From the NCBI GenBank assembly GCA_025363325.1, contig JANYEF010000475.1, positions 1 to 5,219 of the forward strand: a stretch of DNA of 5,219 nucleotides. The letters run 5' to 3'. Source of the stretch: Nitrospira sp. (GTDB taxonomy: Bacteria > Nitrospirota > Nitrospiria > Nitrospirales > Nitrospiraceae). The notes under the pieces were generated by a model. That model was given only the letters and a program-made list of their open reading frames with translations. It made no database searches and had not been told where the DNA came from. This document shows, piece after piece, positions 1-5,219 of this stretch. Each line of letters opens with the position of its first letter. Position 1 is the first letter of the stretch. The translations under genes and the position numbers were made by a program.

Positions 1-254
1 CGCCCAAGGTTTATCCCAGCGGTTCGATCAATTTCGAATACAGTTTCGACAAGCCCGGCAAATTCATTGGTCTGGTAACCGTGGGCGACAAGCAGGACCT
101 TGTATCGCGATTCCCGTTCTCGGTAGGGGAAACGAAAATACCGATGCCTCCCGGCTATTTCATGATCGCGTTCGCAGGGATTGCCGTTGTAGCGGTGGTG
201 ATGTTCTTTTTCCTGCGCGGTCGTGGAAAAACTTCGGACAGCACCGTTTCGTAG
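1..254 (+). CDS. AmoD/PmoD-like periplasmic membrane-anchored protein, 3' end only (first copy)
   Basis: Partial gene whose 5' part lies before the window; the reading frame begins with a full codon at base 3 and ends with TAG at 252-254, leaving 83 residues. These align with the C-terminal half of the complete gene at 497-1087. By my hand alignment 31 of the first 44 residues are identical, with shared blocks PKVYP, FDKPGKF and RFP, and two fewer residues in the linker before the membrane helix. The end is one hydrophobic helix (about residues 52-71 of the fragment) followed by the basic tail LRGRGK, so the soluble part should be periplasmic and the tail cytoplasmic. No stop or frameshift is visible, so it looks functional. 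It is followed by a decayed copC, which shows that it is one half of a duplicated amoD-copC pair. In ammonia oxidisers a related pair is called amoE and amoD; with the N-terminus missing I cannot say which name applies. Confidence 0.75.
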   Translation, partial: PKVYPSGSINFEYSFDKPGKFIGLVTVGDKQDLVSRFPFSVGETKIPMPPGYFMIAFAGIAVVAVVMFFFLRGRGKTSDSTVS

Positions 255-357
255 GCGGCAGGCCATTCGGTCTGTGGAGAGTTATGTGCCGAAACAAGAC
301 GGTCAAACGGTCAATGTTGTGCTGGAGCGTAGCAGTCAAGGACGAGAAGAAGGTCCG

Positions 358-480
358 ATGGAATCATTTTGGCGGTTCACGCGCTCGAGCACGTGATGGT
401 GGGCGCTGTGAGGGCGATGCGCATGCATGTTGCCCCGGCGCAGGTGGGATTCTGGTTCAACGAGGAAATTGAGAGCGCCT
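358..480 (+). pseudogene. Decayed and truncated copC remnant
   Basis: This stretch aligns with the first 190 or so bases of the intact copC at 1189. The ATG at 358 and the context GGTCCGATGGAATCA are shared. A net two-base insertion just after the fourth codon shifts the frame and gives a TGA at 394-396 after only twelve codons. A further six bases or so are missing near 405-420. At CCGG (435-438) the remnant jumps from the equivalent of 1273 to that of 1339, a 66-bp deletion flanked by CCGG in the intact gene. Alignment then resumes through the region coding WFNEE and stops near 480; the rest of copC, including the DGH copper motif, is absent. The purine-rich ribosome binding site of the intact gene is also degraded (GACGAGAAGAAGG against AAGGAGGAGGAGG). 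It cannot encode a CopC protein. Confidence 0.85.
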
Positions 481-496
481 AAGAAGGAGCCTGACG

Positions 497-1087
497 ATGT
501 CTTTGAAATTTCTGAAACCTGCTTGTCTGTGCGTCGTGATGTTGGCGGTCGGGGTTCCATTCTCCGCACAGGCCCAGCACGGAGGGCACGAGCTGGAAAA
601 GAACTTCTGCATACTCCAGGTCGGACCCTACGGTATGCACCTTACCGGCTATCAGCCTGACAACTCACACAATAAGGAATTCTGTGGGGAGGTTCCGGAG
701 ACCGGCCGCACGGTGTTGGTGCTCGATTATATCGATGGGGAACTTCGCCCTTTGCCTGTCGAGATTCGGGTCATCAGGGATACGGGCTCGGAGCAGGATC
801 TTGAGGCCATCACGGTCCTGCACATACCGCCAAAGGTCTATCCAGGCGGCTTTGTCAATTTCGAATACAACTTCGACAAGCCCGGCAAATTCGTCGGTCT
901 CGTAAGCGCGGGCAGCAAGCAGGAGCATGTCGCGCGATTTCCGCTTTCAGTAGGGGAGTCGACCGCGGTTTCACACTTCATGCACTACATCATGATCATC
1001 GTCCCGCTCGCTGGGATTGCCGTGGTAGCGGCGATCTTTTTTTTCCTGCGCGGCCGTCGCAAATCCTCAGGTATCACTGTTTCGTAG
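497..1087 (+). CDS. amoD: AmoD/PmoD-like periplasmic copper-associated protein
   Basis: A 196-residue protein. Residues 1-26 form a signal peptide with a likely AQA cleavage site, so the mature protein would begin QHGGH. A soluble domain spans about 27-158, then one membrane helix at about 164-184 and a basic tail RGRRK, giving a periplasmic domain anchored at its C-terminus. Candidate metal ligands visible are H28, H31, C38, M47, H48, H58 and C63, in the segments FCILQVGPYGMHL and KEFCGE. The PYGMH and TGYQP segments and the overall layout match, from memory, the AmoD/AmoE (orf5/orf4) proteins beside amoCAB and their methanotroph relative PmoD, which is known to bind copper at a CuA-like site. 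Which residues bind copper here is inference. The start is supported by AAGGAG at 484-489, seven bases before ATG. The gene is followed by copC and copD, as in known amo clusters. Its exact biochemical role is unsettled even in the family. It could alternatively be named amoE. Confidence 0.75.
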   Translation: MSLKFLKPACLCVVMLAVGVPFSAQAQHGGHELEKNFCILQVGPYGMHLTGYQPDNSHNKEFCGEVPETGRTVLVLDYIDGELRPLPVEIRVIRDTGSEQDLEAITVLHIPPKVYPGGFVNFEYNFDKPGKFVGLVSAGSKQEHVARFPLSVGESTAVSHFMHYIMIIVPLAGIAVVAAIFFFLRGRRKSSGITVS

Positions 1088-1102
1088 GTAGCCGGCCATC
1101 CG

Positions 1103-1146
1103 GTCGCTGGAGCGACATGCGTCGAAACATGACGGCCAAATGGCCG
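1103..1146 (+). other. Two small inverted repeats in the amoD-copC spacer
   Basis: Two short perfect dyads lie in the 101-bp spacer: GTCGCTGGAGCGAC (1103-1116) and CGGCCAAATGGCCG (1133-1146), each able to form a stem of five to six pairs with a tiny loop. Neither is followed by a T run, so a factor-independent terminator is unlikely. They could affect mRNA stability or processing between the two genes, but this is only inference. The corresponding spacer in the first copy (255-357) has lost the pairing, as expected if it decayed along with its copC. Confidence 0.35.
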
Positions 1147-1171
1147 ACTGCTACGCTCGAGCGCAGCAGTT

Positions 1172-1184
1172 AAGGAGGAGGAGG
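1172..1184 (+). promoter_or_regulatory. Extended ribosome binding site of copC
   Basis: The run AAGGAGGAGGAGG contains several overlapping Shine-Dalgarno matches and ends four bases before the ATG at 1189. It fixes the copC start and suggests strong translation, which would also feed copD through the overlapping stop and start codons. The equivalent run before the decayed copC copy has been eroded. Confidence 0.75.
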
Positions 1185-1188
1185 TCCG

Positions 1189-1593
1189 ATGGAATCATGG
1201 GCGGTTCACACGCGTAAGCGCGTCGTGGTGGGCGTGGTGATGGGAATGGCGATGTGCCTGCATGTCGCCCCGGTGCTGGCGCATTCAATGCTGGTCAAGG
1301 CAGAGCCGCCGCGCCGGGCTGTCCTCGCCAAGACACCGGCGCAGGTGCGACTCTGGTTCAACGAAGAACTCGAAGGCGAGTACGCGTCGCTTATTGTGCT
1401 CGACTCTGAGAAGCATCCCGTTACCGAGATCAAGCCTCAACTTGCTCCGGATGACCCAAAGTCTATCGTCCTGCCGCTGCCGGTGTTGGTGCCAGGGAAG
1501 TACTCAGTGAAGTTTCGGGTGCTGTCGGTAGACGGTCATGTGGTGGAGTCGTCTTTCGACTTTACGGTAAAGGGCAAAGTGCAAAGAAAATGA
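1189..1593 (+). CDS. copC: CopC-family periplasmic copper-binding protein
   Basis: A 134-residue secreted protein. The signal peptide (basic HTRKR, then hydrophobic residues 12-30) ends VLA, and cleavage after A31 gives a mature protein that begins with histidine (HSMLVKAEPP), the defining feature of CopC. The mature chain of 103 residues is a typical CopC length and has the family segments LWFNEELE and PGKYSVKFRVLSVDGHVVESSFDF. The Cu(II) ligands known in the family are the N-terminal histidine, an aspartate and a histidine; here these are H32, D115 and H117 (precursor numbering), all present. The Met-rich Cu(I) site of the Pseudomonas plasmid-type CopC is absent, since the mature chain has only M34, so this is the Cu(II)-only type. 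Its stop codon overlaps the start of copD (ATGA), so CopC probably delivers copper to or receives it from CopD. In amo clusters the pair is thought to serve copper supply or tolerance. Confidence 0.92.
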   Translation: MESWAVHTRKRVVVGVVMGMAMCLHVAPVLAHSMLVKAEPPRRAVLAKTPAQVRLWFNEELEGEYASLIVLDSEKHPVTEIKPQLAPDDPKSIVLPLPVLVPGKYSVKFRVLSVDGHVVESSFDFTVKGKVQRK

Positions 1594-3611
1594 TCGAGGT
1601 CATAGGCGCGCTGTTCCGCTGGCTGCAGCTTGCGTCCAACATGATCCTGATCGGCGGCTGCGTCTTTCTCGCGATTGCCGTCCGCGCGAACACTGCATTC
1701 GATACCCCATGGCTTGCCCGCTTGAATCGGGCGTTACCGTGGCTTTCGGTCACGCTTCTGCTGGGGTTGCTGGGCTTGCTGGCCACGACTACCGCGCAGG
1801 CCACGGGCATGGCTGAAAATGCGTGGCGCCCGGGAGCCTGGCTGGAACTCTTACAGAAAACCCGCATAGGACTCATCTGGACAGTGCGTGCGGCCCTGGC
1901 GCTTCTCGTATTCGGAGCGGCTCTCTACATTCGGTTCTCACCTTGGGCGCGCTGGCGGCATGTGTTGTGCGCGACCGTCGCCGCGCTCACGCTGGCTGCA
2001 GGATCACTCGCGAGCCACTCCGCAGCCGGAGAGCTGTCCGTGATATCGGTGCTGCCATATGCGCTCCATATCGTTTTGGCGAGCGTCTGGCTCGGAGGGC
2101 TGCCGGCCGTTCTCTCAATAATGTTCGCCACCACCGGGAAACGATCACACGAGGAAGTGGATCGGTTCGACATCCAAACCCTAAAGCGTTTCTCAACCAT
2201 AGCGCTGCCTGTGATGGTCGCTGTCGTTGCCACCGGCGTCATTGTTGCTGATAGTATGGTGGATACGAGCTACGCCGCATTGGTCGCAACGAGCTGGGGC
2301 TGGTTTCTCAACACAAAACTTGCGCTGCTTGCGGTGATTCTCGTGCTCGCCGCGTGCGCTCGCCGCATTTGGATTCCGTCACTCGCCCAGAACGCGGATG
2401 TGGCTGCGGCCGGCAGACGAGGACTTCGAAAGTGGGTCACCGTCGAATTCGTGCTCGCGTTGGTGCTGGTGTTGGTGGCGACAATGCTGGCGAACGCCGT
2501 ACCGGCAAAGCATGACGTCATTGAGAACTGGCCCTATCCATTCCGCTTCTCCATCGACGCCACCTGGGGCAAGTTGAGCGTGATGATCGGTGCGGGGGTC
2601 GGAGTTGCGCTGCTTGTCCTGGCATGTGGGACGGTCGTATTCGGTCGGACCAAGCGTTGGGAAACGAAGTGGCGCATTGCCATCCCGTCCGTACTGTCGG
2701 CCTGTGCGCTGGCCGTGGCGCTGCCTCCCCTTGCCGTTCAGGCTTTTCCGGAAACCTACCGCAAGACGCCGGTCCCATTCGATGCCATTTCCGTTGCCAA
2801 CGGTGCAACCCTATTCGCCGCGAACTGCGTGGCCTGCCACGGACCCCAAGCCAAGGGCAATGGCGTTGAGGCCAAGAGATTCGCTATTCCACCAGTGGAT
2901 CTGCTCACGGAGCCGCATACGGCCCTACATACCGCAGGGGATTTTTTCAGCTGGCTGACCCACGGTATTCCCGGTACTGGCATGCCGGAGTTTTCCGACG
3001 AACTTTCGGAAGAGGATCGCTGGGATGTCGTGAACTTTCTTCATGCCACGTCCCGCGGCTATCAGGCGCGCCTCATTAACCCCCTCGTGACCCCCGATCA
3101 GCCCTACATGGCTCCGCAGAACTTTTCCTATTCCGCGCATGACGGTGCGAGCGGAACCCTGAAGGACTTCCGCCGGCAAAAAACGGTGCTGCTGGTCCTG
3201 TTTTCGTGGCCGGAGTCGCGCGCGAGGCTCGATCAGTTACGGCTGGCGTACGCCACGCTCAGCGGCAGCAATACAGTAGTGCTGGCAGTGCCCGTGAATG
3301 ACCCCAACCCGCTGGATCTGGCGGCGATTACGACAGACATGCCATTCCCGGTGGTGACGCAGGGTGCGCTGGAGATCGTGCGCAGCTACGCCTTGTTCCG
3401 TAGAACCCTCAGCAATCCCGATCTGGCCGGTGAGGGGACAACACCGACGCACATGGAGTTCCTGATGGACCGTTACGGCTATTTGCGGGCGCGCTGGATC
3501 CCCGCGGTGGACGGGGCGGGGTGGACAGACATTGGCGCATTGATTCGGCAGATCGAACAACTCAACCGGGAGAAGGAAATCCGGCCGCCGCCAGACGACC
3601 ATGTACACTGA
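1590..3611 (+). CDS. copD: CopD copper transport protein fused to cytochrome c and a thioredoxin-like domain
   Basis: A 673-residue inner-membrane protein starting at the ATG that overlaps the copC stop by four bases; there is no good ribosome site of its own, so translational coupling is likely. About ten hydrophobic helices lie near residues 9-31, 50-72, 93-113, 124-143, 153-175, 203-222, 240-258, 284-304, 328-351 and 363-384. The segment ALHIVLASVWLGGLPAV (159-174), with H160 and WLGG, is typical of CopD. After the last helix comes a c-type cytochrome domain, about 396-490: haem motif CVACH (C413, C416, H417) and a likely distal ligand M465 in GTGMPEF, followed by the usual final helix ending DVVNFLH. 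Residues about 507-655 resemble a thioredoxin or redoxin fold (TVLLVLFSW, then HMEFLMDRYGYLRARW), but no cysteine occurs after C416, so it cannot do thiol chemistry. The tail is DDHVH. Classical CopD proteins are about 300 residues, so this is a large fusion. Copper import with CopC is the family role; the redox link is inference. Confidence 0.88.
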   Translation: MIEVIGALFRWLQLASNMILIGGCVFLAIAVRANTAFDTPWLARLNRALPWLSVTLLLGLLGLLATTTAQATGMAENAWRPGAWLELLQKTRIGLIWTVRAALALLVFGAALYIRFSPWARWRHVLCATVAALTLAAGSLASHSAAGELSVISVLPYALHIVLASVWLGGLPAVLSIMFATTGKRSHEEVDRFDIQTLKRFSTIALPVMVAVVATGVIVADSMVDTSYAALVATSWGWFLNTKLALLAVILVLAACARRIWIPSLAQNADVAAAGRRGLRKWVTVEFVLALVLVLVATMLANAVPAKHDVIENWPYPFRFSIDATWGKLSVMIGAGVGVALLVLACGTVVFGRTKRWETKWRIAIPSVLSACALAVALPPLAVQAFPETYRKTPVPFDAISVANGATLFAANCVACHGPQAKGNGVEAKRFAIPPVDLLTEPHTALHTAGDFFSWLTHGIPGTGMPEFSDELSEEDRWDVVNFLHATSRGYQARLINPLVTPDQPYMAPQNFSYSAHDGASGTLKDFRRQKTVLLVLFSWPESRARLDQLRLAYATLSGSNTVVLAVPVNDPNPLDLAAITTDMPFPVVTQGALEIVRSYALFRRTLSNPDLAGEGTTPTHMEFLMDRYGYLRARWIPAVDGAGWTDIGALIRQIEQLNREKEIRPPPDDHVH

Positions 3612-3687
3612 GTAGCACGTGGAAACGATGGGGTACAGCTTGGATTTGGGAATGCACGTTTCAACGGTCATTTTGAGGAGAGGGGAA

Positions 3688-3755
3688 ATGAGAAAAAATC
3701 GATGGCCGAAGTTCCGATTGGGATAATACTGGTCTTGTCACTGCCCGCCCGGGCT
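3688..3755 (+). pseudogene. Possible truncated gene start (signal-peptide remnant)
   Basis: A clear Shine-Dalgarno run GAGGAGAGGGG (3675-3685) precedes ATG at 3688. That frame reads MRKNRWPKFRLG and stops at 3724. An overlapping frame from the ATG at 3702 reads MAEVPIGIILVLSLPARA and stops at TAA 3753-3755. Put together by one frame change, basic MRKNRWPKFR followed by hydrophobic IGIILVLSLPARA looks like a secretion signal with an ARA cleavage site, followed at once by a stop. I infer the 5' end of a lost secreted-protein gene that once followed copD. Chance is a real alternative because the stretch is short. Confidence 0.35.
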
Positions 3756-4392
3756 TAATTTCGTCCACGCGATGCTGGGAGCGCCAGGACTCGTTGTAGG
3801 TTTCCACGGTATGGCAGTGATTGTGTCATTCCAATTCCAATTCATAAGAGCCTGTCGCACAAACTTCCTTGACAGTTGTTGCATGTTGAAGTGTACGTGC
3901 GGTCTACGCATAGAGGAGTGCGCCAGGGGCTCTCACGTCAGGCCGTATGATCGGGAGCCATGCTAGCTCATGCCGCCGTCGTAGTGAGACTGGTGGCCGG
4001 AGAACAGTCTGGCCTAGTTCATTCTGGATGCGGTGGTCGGATGAGTCTGTCGGTGATTCTCGGGCCGCTCGCGCCGATGGGATGGGTAGGGCGCGAGGGG
4101 TGCTGAGTAGCCCGTGCTGGTGGCGTGCAGCGATGCCCTGTATCTTCGTGCTGTTCAACGGGCGCTAATGATTTCCTGGCAGCTTGGACGCGGCAGACTG
4201 ATAATATCTTGCTCCTCGAGACTCTGTGATGGCAGGGTCGCCGCGTCCTTTTCTGAACAAGCCCGAACAGTTGCGTGGGCCATTGAGCCCTCATTGCAAG
4301 GCAGGATTAGGATGCAGGATTAGAATGCCGTGGCGATCGTCAGCTCTGTGTCGGCACGGATGTCGCATGCATGCGGAGGAGCCCCTGCGCGC
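3756..4392. other. Intergenic stretch with no recognisable gene
   Basis: I see no convincing coding sequence here. The open frames on both strands are short (under about 95 codons), lack ribosome sites, mostly start within one another and give arginine- and serine-rich translations without recognisable motifs or hydrophobic patterns. The stretch holds a six-base tandem repeat (ATTCCA twice, near 3826) and a 13-bp tandem repeat at 4301-4326. I found no tRNA-like fold, CRISPR-like repeat spacing or strong terminator. The left terminal repeat of the transposon that carries the downstream transposase is probably near its right end, but I could not identify it without the matching right end. Confidence 0.6.
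4301..4326 (+). repeat. 13-bp tandem repeat, two units
   Basis: Two adjacent units, GCAGGATTAGGAT and GCAGGATTAGAAT, differ at one of thirteen bases. It lies about 65 bases before the transposase promoter. It may be replication slippage or part of a transposon end; nothing else supports a function. Confidence 0.6.
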
Positions 4393-4420
4393 TTGACATT
4401 CAACGCCTTCCTCGTATAGT
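4393..4420 (+). promoter_or_regulatory. Sigma-70-type promoter for the transposase gene
   Basis: A perfect -35 box TTGACA (4393-4398) and a one-mismatch -10 box TATAGT (4415-4420) are separated by 16 bases. Transcription would begin near 4427, about 65 bases before the transposase ATG. Position and orientation fit a promoter carried by the insertion sequence itself. Confidence 0.65.
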
Positions 4421-4480
4421 TTCCCGCAATAAACTATCCACTTAACTCCAGTACACCCCAGGTGTAGCGGTGCACAGCGT

Positions 4481-4485
4481 GGAGG
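4481..4485 (+). promoter_or_regulatory. Ribosome binding site deciding the transposase start
   Basis: GGAGG lies five bases before ATG 4491. An in-frame GTG at 4479 overlaps this site and has no equivalent of its own, so ATG 4491 is the better start. Confidence 0.6.
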
Positions 4486-4490
4486 ACTAT

Positions 4491-5219
4491 ATGCGGACCC
4501 TCGCCGAGTTCGAGCAGCGCTTCGCCACAGAAGGTGCGTGCCGTGCCTACCTGGCTCAGCTGCGGTGGCCGACCGGGTTCTGTTGCCCCCAGTGCATGAC
4601 CAACGGTAGTTGGACAACCACGCGACGCCTCATGATGTGCCGCCAGTGTGGATATCAAGCCTCGGTCACGGCGGGGACGATCTTCCATAGAACCCGTCTC
4701 CCTTTGCAGGACTGGTTCCGAGCCATGTGGTGGATGACCGATCAGAAGCACAGGCTCAGCGCCTTGGGGCTGCAGCGCCTGCTGGGCCTTGGCAGTTACA
4801 GGACGGCGTGGTCGTGGCTGCAGAAGTTGCGGCGTGCGATGGTGCTGCCGGGCCAGGATCGGTTGGCAGGGCGGGTTGAAATAGACGAAACATATGTGGG
4901 GAGCGTCGAGGCGAGAGGAGGCCGCCGGCAGCTGGGAAGCAAAGCCCTGGTGGCGATCGCCGCGCAGATCGACGGGAAGGGGATTGGGCGTATCCGCCTG
5001 CGTCGAATTCCAGCCGCCTCCGCGAGCCCGCTCGTCGCCTTCGTCAAGCATGCGGTGGAACCGGGCTCCGTGGTCATCACTGACGAATGGGAAGCTTATG
5101 TAGGTTTGACGCAGGAGGGTTTTAAGCACCGACCACGTGTGATCAACGCCAGCAACAAGACGGCGTCGGGCTTGCTGCCCCGCGTGCATCGGGTAGCTTC
5201 CTTATTCAAACGTTGGCTG
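4491..5219 (+). CDS. IS1595/ISXO2-family transposase, 5' part (runs off the window)
   Basis: An open frame of 243 codons reaches the window end without a stop. The N-terminus (LAEFEQRF...ACRAYLAQLRWPTGF) is typical of ISXO2-like transposases and is followed by a zinc ribbon with C32, C35, C50 and C53 (CPQC...CRQC). A helical DNA-binding region spans about 70-115 (PLQDWFRAMWWM, ALGLQRLLG, YRTAWSWLQKLRRAM). The catalytic domain then shows D132 in VEIDETY and D198 in VVITDEWEAY, and the family segment LLPRVHRVASLFKRWL at 228-243. The third catalytic residue is expected beyond the window. Family proteins are usually about 300-330 residues, so roughly 60-90 are missing. No frameshift or stop is visible, so it may be active. 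IS1595 elements move by a DDE mechanism. The element lies outside the copper operon on its 3' side. Confidence 0.9.
   Translation, partial: MRTLAEFEQRFATEGACRAYLAQLRWPTGFCCPQCMTNGSWTTTRRLMMCRQCGYQASVTAGTIFHRTRLPLQDWFRAMWWMTDQKHRLSALGLQRLLGLGSYRTAWSWLQKLRRAMVLPGQDRLAGRVEIDETYVGSVEARGGRRQLGSKALVAIAAQIDGKGIGRIRLRRIPAASASPLVAFVKHAVEPGSVVITDEWEAYVGLTQEGFKHRPRVINASNKTASGLLPRVHRVASLFKRWL

Larger units (their letters stand above)
830..1380 (+). repeat. Second copy of a tandem duplication (amoD-like 3' half plus copC 5' part)
   Basis: This segment matches bases 3-480 in the same order: the 3' half of the amoD-like gene, the intergenic spacer and the start of copC. The offset is 827 bases at the left and 833 at the amoD stop codon, and grows to about 901 after the 66-bp deletion in the first copy. 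Similarity extends through non-coding bases such as GGCCAT after the stop codon and GGTCCGATGGAATCA around the copC start, so the two units arose by duplication rather than by similar proteins meeting independently. The full unit must extend left of the window, because the N-terminal half of the first amoD-like gene is not included. Confidence 0.85.

Noticed and set aside
284..472. A 62-codon plus-strand open frame over the copC remnant
   Set aside because: It is in a different frame from copC, lacks a ribosome site, and its translation has no signal peptide or CopC motifs; it is a by-product of the decayed sequence.
3237..3671. A 144-codon minus-strand open frame opposite the 3' end of copD
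   Set aside because: It overlaps the coding sequence of the CopD C-terminal domain, and its translation shows no domain or plausible start context.
3746..3753. GCCCGGGC palindrome as a terminator of the copC-copD operon
   Set aside because: It is a bare palindrome with no loop and no following T run, about 135 bases after the copD stop; it does not meet the form of a factor-independent terminator.
3947..4323. Short plus-strand open frames (73 and 69 codons) in the intergenic stretch
   Set aside because: They overlap each other in different frames, have no ribosome sites and give translations without recognisable features.
4434..5189. A 251-codon open frame on the minus strand
   Set aside because: It lies opposite the transposase frame, which has the zinc ribbon and catalytic motifs. 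The antisense translation has no recognisable motif and its length follows from GC-rich codon use on the other strand.

Overview
The window carries a periplasmic copper-handling operon of the type found beside ammonia (or methane) monooxygenase genes, then about 0.88 kb with no convincing gene, then the 5' part of an IS1595/ISXO2-type transposase. All genes I support lie on the + strand. The order is: 3' end of an AmoD/PmoD-like gene (1-254), a decayed copC copy (358-480), a complete AmoD/PmoD-like gene (497-1087), copC (1189-1593), a long copD with extra C-terminal domains (1590-3611), a possible truncated gene start (3688-3755), intergenic sequence, and a transposase with its own promoter (4393-4420, 4491 to the window end).

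The sequence has no rRNA or other taxonomic marker. The arrangement amoD-like / copC / copD is the known downstream arrangement of amoCAB clusters in betaproteobacterial ammonia oxidisers and in comammox Nitrospira. The sequence looks GC-rich by eye, which I take as favouring comammox Nitrospira over Nitrosomonas; this is inference, and the amoCAB genes themselves would lie upstream, outside the window.

The left 1.4 kb is an ancient tandem duplication of an [amoD-like + copC] unit. Both amoD-like copies keep an intact C-terminus, but the first copC copy has a damaged ribosome binding site, a frameshift, an early stop, a 66-bp internal deletion at a CCGG microhomology and no 3' part. The functional set reads as one operon: a membrane-anchored periplasmic AmoD-like protein, a secreted Cu(II)-binding CopC, and a CopD membrane protein coupled to CopC by an ATGA overlap.

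The most unusual product is the 673-residue CopD: an approximately ten-helix membrane part, a c-type cytochrome domain (CVACH, candidate distal Met465) and a C-terminal thioredoxin-like domain without any cysteine. This suggests a copper transporter or sensor linked to periplasmic redox chemistry.
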